The notes beneath the pieces were generated by a model. The model had not been told where the DNA came from. It did no database searches and saw nothing but the letters and a program-made list of their open reading frames with translations. DNA of 64,000 bases from Pseudomonas marincola. GTDB lineage: Bacteria > Pseudomonadota > Gammaproteobacteria > Pseudomonadales > Pseudomonadaceae. Location: NCBI RefSeq assembly GCF_900116605.1, contig NZ_FPBC01000001.1:310001-374000 (forward strand). Reading direction: 5' to 3'. Shown here piece after piece: positions 27,994-38,355 of this stretch. Made by a program: the position numbers and the translations under genes. Positions within the stretch are counted from its first letter, which is position 1. The number at the start of each line of letters is the position of its first letter.

Positions 27994-28443
27994 TCAACCC
28001 GCGCGGAATATCAGGTGATCCTCCCAGTCATCCTCGGGTACGCTTTGCTCGCTCAGCATGCGCCCGGACTGGGAGATACGCTCGATGTGCACAGCCTCAG
28101 GATCACCGCAGACCAGATGATGCCAGAGCGGCAGATCCTTGCCTTCGCTGACCAGACGATAACCACAGGTCGGCGGCAACCACTGAAACTGATCGGCCTG
28201 AGCGGGGGTTAGCTGAATGCAATCCGGCACGAATTGGGTCCGGTTAGCATAGTCAGTACAGCGGCAAGTCTTGAGATCGAGCAGTTTGCAGGCGATGCGC
28301 GTGTAAAAAACACTGCCATCGTCTTCATCTTCAAGCTTTTGCAGGCAGCACAGGCCGCAACCATCGCACAGCGATTCCCACTCCTGCTGATCGAGCTGAT
28401 CAAGCGTTTTGCGTTTCCAGAAGGGTTCGACTTTAGCTGCCAT
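27994..28443 (-). CDS. ycgN: YcgN-family cysteine-cluster protein
   Basis: 149 residues. The Cys pattern [21 protein letters not shown] and CGYR matches the YcgN/UPF0153 family, thought to bind zinc or an Fe-S cluster; its role is unknown. It opens a minus-strand set of genes that in Pseudomonas is often found together with ycgL and RNase D (28.0-31.0 kb here). Confidence 0.9.
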   Translation of the reverse strand: MAAKVEPFWKRKTLDQLDQQEWESLCDGCGLCCLQKLEDEDDGSVFYTRIACKLLDLKTCRCTDYANRTQFVPDCIQLTPAQADQFQWLPPTCGYRLVSEGKDLPLWHHLVCGDPEAVHIERISQSGRMLSEQSVPEDDWEDHLIFRAG

Positions 28444-28588
28444 GGTGTTAACGACGCGAGTACTGAGAATGGGTCGGCAGTCTAGCGTGCCACCTCGATG
28501 CGGCCAAGATGGCGAAACCCGCTCTGCGCAATAAAAGTATAGCGCCTGAGCCGAAAAGCTCCGTTTGCGTCCGGCAACACCTGAAAAC

Positions 28589-29521
28589 CTAGTAACCGCG
28601 CGCGAAATCCACAGCGCCGTGAAGCCGCTCGCCGTTATTGAAGCGCTGCAGGTTGTCGATGAATAACTGCGCCATCAGCGCTGGCTGAGTCGGTGCAGAG
28701 CTGTGGCCGGTGAGCAACAGATTGGGCGCGCCCCAAAACATATGCCCCGCTGGCAAGGGTTCCTGACGACAAACATCAATCACCGCCGCCGCAATTTGCT
28801 GTTGTTGCAGGGCACTGACCAGATCCGCATCGACGACCGCCACGCCGCGCCCCGCATTGATAAAGACCGGACAGGCCTGCATCGCAGCGAATGCCTTTGC
28901 GTCGTAGATATTCTGTGTTGCGGGCGTGTCGGGCAGCAGGTTGACGACATAGTCGGCGCTGGCAAATTGCGCCGTCAGGGCGTCCATTGCCAACACCTTG
29001 GAAAATGGCGCTTGCTGGCGAGCCTGACTGGCGATGCCGGTCAACTCGACGCCAAACGGCTGCAGGAACTCTGCAACCGCCTGACCGATATCGCCACAGC
29101 CCACAATCAACACCTTGAGCCCGGCAAGACTGCGCGGCAGGCGGTTATCCCAGTGCTGCTGAGCTTGCGCCGCGCGCCGGGCAAACAGGCTGCGCTCGTG
29201 CGCAAGCATATGCGCCAGCACATATTCGGCCATGACCTGACCAAAGATGCCGACCGCACGGCTTAGCTGGTAATCCTTGGGCAGATCTGCCGCCAGCAGC
29301 GGCGTGATGCCGGCCCAGGTGGATTGCAGCCATTGCGGCTTATGCCCGCCACGCAACAGCGCAGCGAGTAAATCGGGTTGCCCGAGCCAAATGTCACAAC
29401 CGTCGGCCAATGCCAGCAGCGCGTTTACATCCGCCTCGGCGCGCACCTCGATGTGCCCGGTGGCAGGCGCCAGCAGCTCGGCGTAGCGCGCATGTTCGGC
29501 TTCGGCAATCAGCAGGCGCAT
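28589..29521 (-). CDS. D-2-hydroxyacid dehydrogenase
   Basis: 310 residues. The NAD-binding motif is [14 protein letters not shown] (about residues 140-153). The active-site trio is Arg in [10 protein letters not shown], Glu in CRQEPLP and His in TGHSSAP. The closest subgroup is GhrA-like glyoxylate/hydroxypyruvate reductases. It probably reduces a small 2-keto acid. It ends the ycgL-rnd side of the cluster: its start is 4 bp after the ycgL stop. Confidence 0.88.
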   Translation of the reverse strand: MRLLIAEAEHARYAELLAPATGHIEVRAEADVNALLALADGCDIWLGQPDLLAALLRGGHKPQWLQSTWAGITPLLAADLPKDYQLSRAVGIFGQVMAEYVLAHMLAHERSLFARRAAQAQQHWDNRLPRSLAGLKVLIVGCGDIGQAVAEFLQPFGVELTGIASQARQQAPFSKVLAMDALTAQFASADYVVNLLPDTPATQNIYDAKAFAAMQACPVFINAGRGVAVVDADLVSALQQQQIAAAVIDVCRQEPLPAGHMFWGAPNLLLTGHSSAPTQPALMAQLFIDNLQRFNNGERLHGAVDFARGY

Positions 29522-29524
29522 GGG

Positions 29525-29818
29525 TTATACCGGATCGTTACGACGCAGCAGTTCTTCGGGCAGGTGCTCGATGTAGTCGTCTTCCGGCGGCGGCATTTGC
29601 AGGTGATAACCCTGCTTGTCGAGATTGGCCAGCACCTCGTTGATGTCTTCACGGGCCAGCGCACGCTCGGGCGTAAGGACCATACTGAAGGCCAGCGTCG
29701 GCGTACCAAAAGCGGCCATCAGGGTTTCAGGCACGCGCTTGAGCTCATCGCTTTTCAGCACATAAAGGTACATCTCGTTTTTACGCGAGCTTTTGTAGAT
29801 CGAACAGATGCGTTTCAC
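29525..29818 (-). CDS. ycgL: YcgL domain-containing protein
   Basis: 97 residues of the YcgL family ([41 protein letters not shown]). The start is GTG at 29818, overlapping the rnd stop as GTGA (4 nt), so it depends on RNase D translation. No biochemical function is established; the tight link with RNase D suggests a role in RNA metabolism, which is inference. Confidence 0.92.
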   Translation of the reverse strand: MKRICSIYKSSRKNEMYLYVLKSDELKRVPETLMAAFGTPTLAFSMVLTPERALAREDINEVLANLDKQGYHLQMPPPEDDYIEHLPEELLRRNDPV

Positions 29819-30963
29819 GCCGTTTCTCCAGCGGTGTTGTTGCTGATTTTATCGAGGCAATCAAGCAATGCCTGGCCCATTAACTCGCGGCGCCAGCCAC
29901 GGAGCGAATCGGGCAATTGATACGGGCCGTTGGGGTAGCCGGACTTGAGCAAAGCTTCGAGAATTTTCTTGCGCAGCATCAGCTCGGGGGCGATGTTCAG
30001 CCGCTCAGCTTCGCGCTGACCCATTACGCGCAGCTTCTTGAGAATGCCCGACGCTTCAATCGGCAAGGGTTCTGGCAGCGCCTCCGGCCAACTCGGCTCA
30101 GGTGTCGAGCCTGCTTCACGAATCAGATTGAGAAGGAACTCGCCGTCCTGACGCACGGTTTTAGGGTGCATCTCTTCGATACGCGCCAATGTGACCAGAT
30201 TATCCGGCTGCGTGCGGGCCAATGGCCATAAAGAATGCTCACGCAAAATACGATTGCGCGGCAAGTTACGCGCACGCGCCTCATGCTCGCGCCATGCACA
30301 GAGCTCACGCAACACGGCGAGCTGCTGGCGATTGAGTTTCCAGGCCAGCTTGGCGTCTTTATAAAGCTCATCGGGCGCGACTTCGCGGCTCAGATTAGCC
30401 ACCATCTCGGCGCCATCTTCCAGCACCCACTCGGCCTTGTCGGCCGGCAGGCGCGATTGCAGCTCTTTATAGACATGCGCCAGATGCACCACATCTTCTG
30501 CGGCGTAGCTGATCTGGGTGTCAGACAGCGGCCTGCGCAGCCAATCGGAGCGGGTCTCGCCTTTAGGCAATTCGATGTCCAGCAGAGTCTGCACCAGACG
30601 CGAATAACCCATCGAGAAACCGATATTCAGGTAACCGGCAGCAATCTGGGTGTCGAACAAGGGCACGGGGACGCTGCCGGTGAGACGCATGAAAACCTCA
30701 AGGTCTTCGCTGCACGCATGCAAAACCTTGGTCACTGCCGGATTTTCCAGCAGAGCGGCAAACGGCGACCAGTCAGTGATCTGCAGCGGATCAATCAGAT
30801 AAGCGTCCTTACCCTCGCTGACCTGGATGAGGCCGGCAATCGGGTAAAAGGTATCGACCCGCATAAACTCGGTGTCCAACGCCACAAAAGGCAAGCCCTG
30901 CCAGTGCGCGCAATGTTGTGCCAGACTTGCATCGTCCAGAATCCACTGAATATCAATCGCCAC
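29815..30963 (-). CDS. rnd: ribonuclease D
   Basis: 3'-5' exoribonuclease that trims tRNA precursors. It has 382 residues from a GTG at 30963 with GGGGAG six bases upstream. The DEDD exonuclease motifs are visible: [10 protein letters not shown] (Exo I), [10 protein letters not shown] (Exo II) and [10 protein letters not shown] (Exo III), followed by HRDC domains. A longer frame upstream lacks conservation. It is translationally coupled to ycgL. Confidence 0.95.
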   Translation of the reverse strand: MAIDIQWILDDASLAQHCAHWQGLPFVALDTEFMRVDTFYPIAGLIQVSEGKDAYLIDPLQITDWSPFAALLENPAVTKVLHACSEDLEVFMRLTGSVPVPLFDTQIAAGYLNIGFSMGYSRLVQTLLDIELPKGETRSDWLRRPLSDTQISYAAEDVVHLAHVYKELQSRLPADKAEWVLEDGAEMVANLSREVAPDELYKDAKLAWKLNRQQLAVLRELCAWREHEARARNLPRNRILREHSLWPLARTQPDNLVTLARIEEMHPKTVRQDGEFLLNLIREAGSTPEPSWPEALPEPLPIEASGILKKLRVMGQREAERLNIAPELMLRKKILEALLKSGYPNGPYQLPDSLRGWRRELMGQALLDCLDKISNNTAGETA

Positions 30964-31272
30964 ACGGCTCTCCCCATAAAGAATGCGACGCAGTATATAT
31001 GCCCGCGCCCTCCGCGGGGCAGCAACTGCGGCAATGCGGCCACAAGCCTGCAAAATCAGTCGCTAACGCCCGCAAACGACTCAAGCCTGAAAATGGCTAC
31101 GGACTATTCCACAGCATAGGCAATTCACCGCCAGCAACGCCGCGCGCTCATCGGCAACTGACCTATACGCCCTGAATACTGGCGCAGCACACTTAGCAAT
31201 GGTTATCACAGCCGCGCATGGATTGTGTAACCTGCGAGCGGACCTCTGTCTTCACCACAAGGAATAACAACA

Positions 31273-32334
31273 ATGAAAAAAGTGCTCGGCCTGCTGCTTC
31301 TGCTGATTGCCGCCGGTGCGATATTTCTCGGCATCACGCCAAGCCCGATTGATCCGCTGGCCTGGAACGCACCGACCGCACCGACACTCACCGGCGTGCT
31401 GGAACCGAATGACACGCTGATGAAGGCCGAACTTGTCGGCAAAGGCAAACTGCATGGCCCGGAAGACACCGCAGTAGATGCTCAGGGCCGCGTTTATGCA
31501 GGCCAGGCAGACGGCACGATTGTGCGCATCGACAGCAATGACAAGGTTGAGCTATTCGCCGACACCCAAGGCCGGCCGCTGGGCATGGACTTCGATGCAC
31601 AGGGCAACTTGATCGTTGCAGATGCCTATAAAGGCCTGTTGTCGATTGATCCGCAGGGTGCGATCAAAGTGCTCACAACCGAAGCCGACGGCCTGCCATT
31701 CGCCTTTACCGACGACCTCGACATTGCCAACGACGGGACGATTTACTTCAGTGACGCCAGCTCACGCTTCGAACAACCCGATTACTTGCTCGACCTGCTG
31801 GAAGCCCGCCCGTGGGGCCGCCTGCTAAGCTACTCGCCAAGCACCGGCAAAACCCAGGTGCTGCTCAAAGACCTGTATTTTGCCAACGGCGTGGCCCTGT
31901 CGGCCAAAGAAGACTTCGTACTGGTAAATGAGACGTATCGTTACCGCATCACCCGTTATTGGCTCAAGGGCGACAAGGCCGGACAGCACGAGGTGTTCAT
32001 CGACAACCTGCCGGGGCTGCCGGACAACCTTGAGGGCGATCGCGCCGGAACGTTCTGGGTGGCGCTGCCCTCCCCGCGCAAATCGGACGCCGACTTTCTG
32101 CATCAGCACCCTTGGCTCAAAGCACAGATCGCCAAGTTGCCGCGCGCCATGTGGCCGAAAGCGACGCCTTACGGGCTGGCGATTGCGATTGACGAGCAAG
32201 GCCAGATTATTCAGAGCCTGCACGACACCAGCGGCAGCCACTTGCGCATGATCACCTCGGTAAAACCAGTGGGCGACTACCTTTATTTAGGCAGCCTGGA
32301 GAACGACCGCATCGGCAAACTGAAGATCCGCTAA
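31273..32334 (+). CDS. SMP-30/strictosidine synthase-like beta-propeller protein
   Basis: 353 residues with an N-terminal hydrophobic segment (about 4-22) that is a signal peptide or anchor, then a six-bladed propeller of the SMP-30/SSL group: GPEDTAVDAQGRVYAGQADG, GRPLGMDFDAQGNLIVADA, GLPFAFTDDLDI and NGVALSAKEDFVLVNET. Members are calcium-dependent lactonases or esterases, mostly with unknown substrates. CAAGGAATAACAAC precedes the ATG. It is monocistronic with a strong terminator. Confidence 0.85.
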   Translation: MKKVLGLLLLLIAAGAIFLGITPSPIDPLAWNAPTAPTLTGVLEPNDTLMKAELVGKGKLHGPEDTAVDAQGRVYAGQADGTIVRIDSNDKVELFADTQGRPLGMDFDAQGNLIVADAYKGLLSIDPQGAIKVLTTEADGLPFAFTDDLDIANDGTIYFSDASSRFEQPDYLLDLLEARPWGRLLSYSPSTGKTQVLLKDLYFANGVALSAKEDFVLVNETYRYRITRYWLKGDKAGQHEVFIDNLPGLPDNLEGDRAGTFWVALPSPRKSDADFLHQHPWLKAQIAKLPRAMWPKATPYGLAIAIDEQGQIIQSLHDTSGSHLRMITSVKPVGDYLYLGSLENDRIGKLKIR

Positions 32335-32347
32335 GCCACGCCGCCAA

Positions 32348-32380
32348 GCCCGCCACACGCCCTGTGTGGCGGGCAGTTTT
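32348..32380 (+). terminator. terminator of the beta-propeller gene
   Basis: GCCCGCCACAC-GCCCT-GTGTGGCGGGC, an 11-bp perfect stem, followed by AGTTTT. It insulates the putA control region downstream. Confidence 0.9.
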
Positions 32381-32684
32381 ACTCAAGCAGCACGCCTCAC
32401 TTGCCATTCGGCAAGCTTCTCACGCACGCATTACCGCTCATCAGTCGCACCACCGGTATCACCTGCAGATGCAGGGCCCGAGCAGCAATCGCGACTACGC
32501 TTAATCCTCTGTCCCCGGCACTTTTGCTCACGGCGCAGTCCCGGCGCTGGCCCGCAGACGCTGCAGCCGCACAACCGAGCAAAGGGACAGATCTCAAGAA
32601 GTGCCGCATTCTGCCTGGGTAAAAAGCAAAGGTAGTACCCACAAAACAGAAGGTACAACCCGACAAAAGGCAGCCATCTTTTGG

Positions 32685-32700
32685 GTTGCACCTAGTTGCA
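32685..32700 (+). promoter_or_regulatory. putative PutA operator: two GTTGCA boxes
   Basis: GTTGCA occurs at 32685-32690 and 32695-32700, ten base pairs apart, hence on one face of the helix, 66-81 bp before the putA start. GTTGCA is the operator core recognised by the E. coli PutA ribbon-helix-helix domain, and this PutA has that domain. A degenerate third copy, GTTGTA on the minus strand, lies near 32653-32658. Confidence 0.72.
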
Positions 32701-32765
32701 CCTTTGTAACCACTGGGTTTATTCTCGCGCCTGCTTTGCAGCGCATAAACACAATAGGACTCCAG

Positions 32766-35700
32766 ATGGCCACTACAACACTTGGCGTTAAACTAGACGA
32801 TGCAACCCGCGACCGCCTCAAGCAGGCCGCGCACGCCATCGACCGCACTCCTCACTGGCTGATCAAGCAGGCGATCTTCAACTATCTGGAGCAGCTCGAA
32901 AACGGCCTTTCGCCAACCGAGATGTCAGCTGTCAGCGCCGCCGCACTGGGTGATGAGTCCCCGGAATTGCTGAGCGAACAAAGCCTGCAGTGCTTCCTCG
33001 AATTTGCCGAGCACATCCTGCCGCAATCGGTTCTGCGCGCCTCGATCACCGCCGCCTACCGCCGCCCTGAAGAAGAAGTGGTGCCGGTATTGCTGGAACA
33101 GGCTCGCCTGTCCAAAGAAATGGCCGATGGCTCACAGAAGCTGGCGCTGAAAATCGCTGAAAAACTGCGCAACCAGAAGAGCGCTGGCGGCCGCCAGGGC
33201 CTGGTTCAAGGCCTGCTGCAAGAATTCTCGCTGTCGTCGCAGGAAGGTGTAGCCCTGATGTGTCTGGCTGAAGCGCTGTTGCGCATCCCGGACAAAGGCA
33301 CCCGCGACGCCCTGATTCGCGACAAGATCAGCAACGGTAACTGGAGCACCCACCTCGGCCAGAGCCCGTCGATGTTCGTCAACGCCGCTTCGTGGGGCCT
33401 GTTGATCACCGGCAAACTGGTGTCGACACACAACGAAGCCGGCATGAGCTCGACCCTCAATCGCCTGATCGGCAAGAGCGGCGAGCCGGTGATCCGCAAA
33501 GGCGTGGACATGGCGATGCGCCTGATGGGCGAGCAGTTCGTCACCGGCGAAACCATTGCCGAAGCACTGGCCAATGCAACCAAGCTCGAAGACAAAGGCT
33601 TCCGTTATTCCTACGACATGCTCGGTGAAGCCGCGCTCACCGAAGAAGACGCCAAGCGTTATCTGGCCTCTTACGAGCAAGCCATTCACGCCATCGGTAA
33701 AGCCTCGCACGGTCGCGGCATTTACGAAGGCCCGGGCATCTCGATCAAGCTGTCGGCGATTCACCCGCGTTACAGCCGCGCCCAATACGAGCGCGTGATG
33801 GACGAGTTGTACCCGACACTGCTGAGCCTGACTCAACTGGCCAAGCAGTACGACATCGGCATCAACATCGACGCCGAAGAAGCAGACCGTCTGGAGCTGT
33901 CGCTCGACCTGCTCGAGCGCCTGTGTTTCGAGCCGTCGCTGAGTGGCTGGAACGGTATCGGCTTTGTGATTCAGGCCTACCAAAAGCGCTGCCCGTTCGT
34001 TATCGATTACCTGATTGATCTGGCCAAGCGCAGCCGTCATCGCCTGATGATTCGTCTGGTTAAAGGGGCTTACTGGGACAGCGAGATCAAGCTGGCGCAG
34101 GTCAATGGCCTCGAAGGTTATCCGGTTTACACCCGCAAGCCTTACACCGATGTTTCCTACATTGCCTGCGCGCGCAAACTGCTCGCCGTGCCGGAAGCCA
34201 TCTACCCGCAATTCGCAACACACAACGCCCACAGCCTTTCGGCGATCTATCATCTGGCCGGCCAGAACTACTACCCGGGCCAATATGAATTCCAGTGCCT
34301 GCACGGCATGGGTGAGCCACTTTACGAGCAGGTTGTCGGCAAGATCAGCGACGGCAAACTGAACCGTCCGTGCCGTATTTATGCACCGGTTGGCAGCCAC
34401 GAAACTCTGCTGGCATATCTGGTGCGTCGCCTGCTGGAAAACGGCGCCAACACTTCGTTCGTCAACCGCATTGCCGACCAGAGCATCTCGCTCAAAGAGC
34501 TGGTGCTGGACCCGGTCACCCAGATCGAGCAGATGGCTGCACACGAAGGCGGCCTCGGCCTGCCGCACCCGCGCATCCCGCTGCCGCGTGATCTGTACGG
34601 TGACAAACGCGCCAACTCTAGCGGTCTGGACATGGCCAACGAACACCGCCTTGCCTCGCTGTCTTCGGCGCTGCTGAGCAGCACCAACAACGCCTACATC
34701 GCGCAGCCGATGCTGGGTTGTGAAGCCTCGACTGCCAGCGCCGCGCAAGCGATCAAGAACCCGGCCGAACACCGCGACATCGTCGGTCAGGTCATTGAAG
34801 CCAGCGTTGAAGATGCACACAACGCCGTGCTGTGCGCCGTGTCGAGCGGCCAGATCTGGCAATCGACCCAGCCTGCCGAGCGCGCCGCCGTGCTTGAACG
34901 CGCAGCCGATCAGATGGAAGCAGAAATGCAACAACTGATGGGCCTGCTGGTGCGCGAGTCCGGCAAGACCTTCAACAACGCGATTGCCGAAGTTCGCGAA
35001 GCCGTCGACTTCCTGCGTTACTACGCGGTGCAGGCGCGTGATTTCTTCGCCAACGACAGCCACCGCCCGCTGGGCCCGGTTGTGTGCATCAGCCCGTGGA
35101 ACTTCCCGCTGGCAATTTTCAGCGGCCAGGTGGCGGCAGCATTGGCAGCCGGTAACACCGTGCTCGCCAAGCCAGCCGAACAAACTCCGCTGATCGCCGC
35201 ACAGGCGGTGCGCATTCTGCGTGAAGCCGGCGTACCGGAAGGTGCAGTCCAACTGCTGCCGGGCCAAGGCGAGACTGTTGGCGCGGCATTGATTGCCGAC
35301 GAACGTGTTCGCGGCGTGATGTTCACCGGCTCCACCGAAGTTGCGCGGATTATTGCGCGCAACCTCGCCGGCCGCCTGGACGCTCATGGCCGGGCGATTC
35401 CGCTGATCGCAGAAACCGGCGGTCAGAACGCAATGATCGTCGACTCCTCGGCGCTCACGGAACAGGTAGTCATCGACGTTGTTACATCGGCATTCGACAG
35501 CGCCGGTCAGCGCTGCTCGGCGATGCGCGTTCTGTGTGTACAGGACGACGTGGCCGATCGCGTGCTGGAAATGCTTAAAGGCGCCATGGCGGAATACACC
35601 ATGGGCAACCCTGAGCATCTCAACACTGACATTGGCCCGGTGATTGATGCCGAAGCCAAGGGCAACATCGAGCGTCACATTCAGGGCATGCGCGACAAAG

Positions 35701-36713
35701 GTCGCAAGGTATTCCAGTTGGCTCGCGTGGCCGGCGATGTGATGCAGCGCGGTACTTTTGTTACCCCGACCCTGATCGAACTCGAAAGCTTCGCCGAGCT
35801 TGAGCGTGAAATTTTTGGCCCGGTACTGCACGTCGTGCGTTACCAGCGCAACGAACTGCCTGCCCTGCTCGACCAGATCAACGCCAGCGGTTATGGCCTG
35901 ACGCTGGGCGTGCACACGCGCATCGACGAGACCATCAGCCAGGTTGTCAGCACCGCCAAGGTCGGCAACATGTACGTTAACCGCAACATTGTTGGCGCCG
36001 TGGTTGGCGTGCAGCCGTTCGGTGGCGAAGGCCTGTCTGGCACCGGCCCGAAAGCGGGCGGACCGCTGTATCTGTATCGCCTGCTGTCGCAGCGCCCACA
36101 AGATGCACTGGTGCAGCAACTGCGCAGCGATGCCCCAGACGCAACGCCAGCGCAACTGCCGGCCACCCAGAGCAAGGCCTTTGCTGCGCTGTGCGAATGG
36201 GCTGCCAAGGAGCGTCCTGAGCTGGCAATCCAGGCCGAGAAACTTGCAGCACTGGCGCAAAGCGGTATCAGCCAACTGCTGCCTGGCCCGACCGGTGAGC
36301 GTAACTCGTATAGCCTGATCGCCCGCGAGCACGTGCTGTGCCTGGCCGATGACGAGCAAGACCTGCTGTTGCAACTGGCGGCGGTACTGGCCGTGGGCAG
36401 CATTGCTCTGTGGCCGGAAAACCACAGCGAACTGCACGCCAAGTTGCCGAAAGAGGTGCAGCAACGCATTCAGCTGATCACCGACTGGACCACCTGCGAT
36501 AACGCGTTCGACTCGATTATCCACCACGGAGACTCCGACCAACTGCGCGAAGTCTGCCTGCAAGCAGCCCAGCGTCCGGGTGCAATCATTGGAGTTAACG
36601 GCCTCAACAAAGGCGAGACCGACATTCCGATGGAGCGTCTGCTGGTCGAGCACTCGTTGAGCGTCAACACCGCAGCAGCAGGCGGCAACGCCAGCCTGAT
36701 GACCATCGGCTAA
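32766..36713 (+). CDS. putA: trifunctional proline utilization protein PutA
   Basis: 1315 residues, the expected length for trifunctional PutA. It has an N-terminal ribbon-helix-helix repressor domain (MATTTLGVKLDDATRDRLKQ, about 1-47), an FAD proline dehydrogenase barrel (about 230-560), then an NAD-dependent pyrroline-5-carboxylate dehydrogenase (about 650-1120) with catalytic Cys917 in AGQRCSA, and a C-terminal domain. It oxidises proline to glutamate at the inner membrane, and without proline represses its own gene. I chose the ATG at 32766 because the RHH domain starts there; the frame open to 32601 runs over the operators. The proline permease gene putP is not in this window. Confidence 0.97.
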   Translation: MATTTLGVKLDDATRDRLKQAAHAIDRTPHWLIKQAIFNYLEQLENGLSPTEMSAVSAAALGDESPELLSEQSLQCFLEFAEHILPQSVLRASITAAYRRPEEEVVPVLLEQARLSKEMADGSQKLALKIAEKLRNQKSAGGRQGLVQGLLQEFSLSSQEGVALMCLAEALLRIPDKGTRDALIRDKISNGNWSTHLGQSPSMFVNAASWGLLITGKLVSTHNEAGMSSTLNRLIGKSGEPVIRKGVDMAMRLMGEQFVTGETIAEALANATKLEDKGFRYSYDMLGEAALTEEDAKRYLASYEQAIHAIGKASHGRGIYEGPGISIKLSAIHPRYSRAQYERVMDELYPTLLSLTQLAKQYDIGINIDAEEADRLELSLDLLERLCFEPSLSGWNGIGFVIQAYQKRCPFVIDYLIDLAKRSRHRLMIRLVKGAYWDSEIKLAQVNGLEGYPVYTRKPYTDVSYIACARKLLAVPEAIYPQFATHNAHSLSAIYHLAGQNYYPGQYEFQCLHGMGEPLYEQVVGKISDGKLNRPCRIYAPVGSHETLLAYLVRRLLENGANTSFVNRIADQSISLKELVLDPVTQIEQMAAHEGGLGLPHPRIPLPRDLYGDKRANSSGLDMANEHRLASLSSALLSSTNNAYIAQPMLGCEASTASAAQAIKNPAEHRDIVGQVIEASVEDAHNAVLCAVSSGQIWQSTQPAERAAVLERAADQMEAEMQQLMGLLVRESGKTFNNAIAEVREAVDFLRYYAVQARDFFANDSHRPLGPVVCISPWNFPLAIFSGQVAAALAAGNTVLAKPAEQTPLIAAQAVRILREAGVPEGAVQLLPGQGETVGAALIADERVRGVMFTGSTEVARIIARNLAGRLDAHGRAIPLIAETGGQNAMIVDSSALTEQVVIDVVTSAFDSAGQRCSAMRVLCVQDDVADRVLEMLKGAMAEYTMGNPEHLNTDIGPVIDAEAKGNIERHIQGMRDKGRKVFQLARVAGDVMQRGTFVTPTLIELESFAELEREIFGPVLHVVRYQRNELPALLDQINASGYGLTLGVHTRIDETISQVVSTAKVGNMYVNRNIVGAVVGVQPFGGEGLSGTGPKAGGPLYLYRLLSQRPQDALVQQLRSDAPDATPAQLPATQSKAFAALCEWAAKERPELAIQAEKLAALAQSGISQLLPGPTGERNSYSLIAREHVLCLADDEQDLLLQLAAVLAVGSIALWPENHSELHAKLPKEVQQRIQLITDWTTCDNAFDSIIHHGDSDQLREVCLQAAQRPGAIIGVNGLNKGETDIPMERLLVEHSLSVNTAAAGGNASLMTIG

Positions 36714-37016
36714 ACCGCGCAACACAGCGTGTGCGGACACAATCTGCACACGCAATCTCCCGCAAAGCTGCAACGCTGAACGGGAGTTTCCTGAAGGCAC
36801 TTTGCTGCCAGGCGCTAACTCATCAGGTCGGCGCAGAAGCCCGAGCGCCTCGTCTTCGTAACCGAAGGCGCGGCGCTCGCTTCACATCTGCATCCCGCAA
36901 TTAGCCCTCAGGCGCCCAGCACAATCAGCCGAATCTGTTCCTCGTCCGGCCAAACCCTGCCTCGAAAAAAGCCCTGCGCGCTCACACACTGTTTATTGCA
37001 ATGATTAGCTTGAAGG
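36714..37016. other. 303-bp intergenic region after putA
   Basis: No credible gene seen. It contains a perfect 8-bp inverted repeat GCGTGTGC/GCACACGC (36727-36734 and 36746-36753) soon after the putA stop, without a T tract, and a second GC-rich inverted repeat GCGCCT/AGGCGC near 36845-36872. Either could stabilise the putA transcript end. Confidence 0.5.
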
Positions 37017-37700
37017 CTACGCGCGTTTCTGGGCGATCCAGATGGTGTGCCGTGTGCCGCGATTACCGTGGGCATAGACCTGCACCGGCTCGACACTGAA
37101 ACCGGCGCGGCTGACCATTTCAGTAAACTTGCGATCCGCCGATGAAGACCACACTGCCAACATGCCTCCCGCGCGCAATGCACGATGGCACTGATGCAGA
37201 CCGGCGGCCGAGTACAGCCAACTGTTGGACTTCTGCGTCAGACCTTCGGGGCCGTTATCCACATCGAGCATGATTGCGTCGTAGGCAGCGTTCTGGCTTT
37301 TCAGCACCTCGGCGACATCGCCTTGAATCAGCCGGGTGCGCGGATCATTCAACGGGTAGGAGGACTTGGCGCCCAGCGGCCCGCGATTCCACTCGACCAC
37401 ACCCGGCACCAACTCGGCCACAGCCACTTCGGCATCTGCGCGTAAATGCGCCAGCGCCGAAGCCAGTGTGAAACCCATGCCGAGCCCGCCGATCAGTACG
37501 CGGGCATTGGCGCGTGAGGCAATTTTCTTGCAGGGGATGGCGGCCAGCGCGTCTTCAGAGCCATGCATGCGCGTGTTCATCAATTGGCCGCCATCGCCAC
37601 CGGCAATTTTGATGACAAAATCATCGCCGTATTCAAACAGGCACAGCGCACCTTGCGTGCCAGGGATTTCAGCGGTATCCAGCAGCACAAAACGCTTCAT
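37017..37700 (-). CDS. spermidine synthase-like methyltransferase-fold protein
   Basis: 227 residues. The Rossmann nucleotide site is ARVLIGGLGMGFTLASAL (about 68-85), with ELVPGVVEWN and DAIMLDVDNGPEGLT following as in the spermidine synthase superfamily. It lacks the GGGDG motif of true SpeE (here GGLGMG), so it is more likely an uncharacterised paralogue. It is a single gene on the minus strand. Confidence 0.78.
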   Translation of the reverse strand: MKRFVLLDTAEIPGTQGALCLFEYGDDFVIKIAGGDGGQLMNTRMHGSEDALAAIPCKKIASRANARVLIGGLGMGFTLASALAHLRADAEVAVAELVPGVVEWNRGPLGAKSSYPLNDPRTRLIQGDVAEVLKSQNAAYDAIMLDVDNGPEGLTQKSNSWLYSAAGLHQCHRALRAGGMLAVWSSSADRKFTEMVSRAGFSVEPVQVYAHGNRGTRHTIWIAQKRA

Positions 37701-37785
37701 GGCAGGCTCTTATAACAGTGGGATCGACCCGAAGCGCGCACCATACAGCAGCGTCGCCAGCGCTGCACAGGTTAGCCGATGAATA

Positions 37786-38160
37786 TCAGACGGTGACCGG
37801 CTCGACCCCGTGAATCCAGTCGCGGGCCTGCTGCAACTGGCTCAGCTCAAAATGGCGAACCTCTCCCGGAATCATTGGCTTGACCATTTTACTCAGCCAG
37901 CCAATCCACTTCTGGTCTGCGACCACCGCCACCTGAGAAAAATGCTTGAGGTGTTTGGGCGCGAACTTGAAGTCCTCCCAAAGCGCCGACGGTTCGATCG
38001 AACCAATACTGCGCACAATCTCGATCAGCTTGATTGTGCCGTACTGATCAATCAGCGCCTCCATCTGCTGGGCGACCTGATCGAAATCGGCGCGGCTGAA
38101 ATCGCCATCCAGGGTGAACTCAAGGATATTGCTGTTCTCTACGTGCGTGAGGGTCAGCAT
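37786..38160 (-). CDS. SpoIIAA-like (STAS/CRAL-TRIO fold) protein
   Basis: 124 residues of the DUF3478/SpoIIAA-like family: MLTLTHVENSNILEFTLDGD, KLIEIVRSIGSIEPSALWEDFKF, VAVVADQKWIGWLSKM. The cytoplasmic role is unknown; members may bind small hydrophobic molecules or partner proteins. A good AAGGAG lies 8 nt before the ATG. Confidence 0.82.
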   Translation of the reverse strand: MLTLTHVENSNILEFTLDGDFSRADFDQVAQQMEALIDQYGTIKLIEIVRSIGSIEPSALWEDFKFAPKHLKHFSQVAVVADQKWIGWLSKMVKPMIPGEVRHFELSQLQQARDWIHGVEPVTV

Positions 38161-38355
38161 GGCTGTGTCTCCTTATCCATGGGCGCCTGAGCAAACGGCT
38201 CGGCGGCGCTAAGACTGAATAACGGGCTGTGTGCTTTTAAGGTTTGCAGAGCAAGCACAACCCGTTAACTTTGACCACATAGACAACGTGTAGTTTGCTT
38301 TATAGAGAGTAGAACCCGCCCACGCCCCGAACAATCCAGCCGGAGAATTGCCCGC

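Noticed and set aside
33132..36800. 1222-residue open frame on the minus strand opposite putA
   Set aside because: It lies entirely antisense to a full-length putA with all catalytic motifs; long antisense frames are expected from codon bias in GC-rich genes, and its sequence has no domain pattern.
36845..36872. Terminator for putA in the second inverted repeat after the gene
   Set aside because: No T tract follows on either strand.
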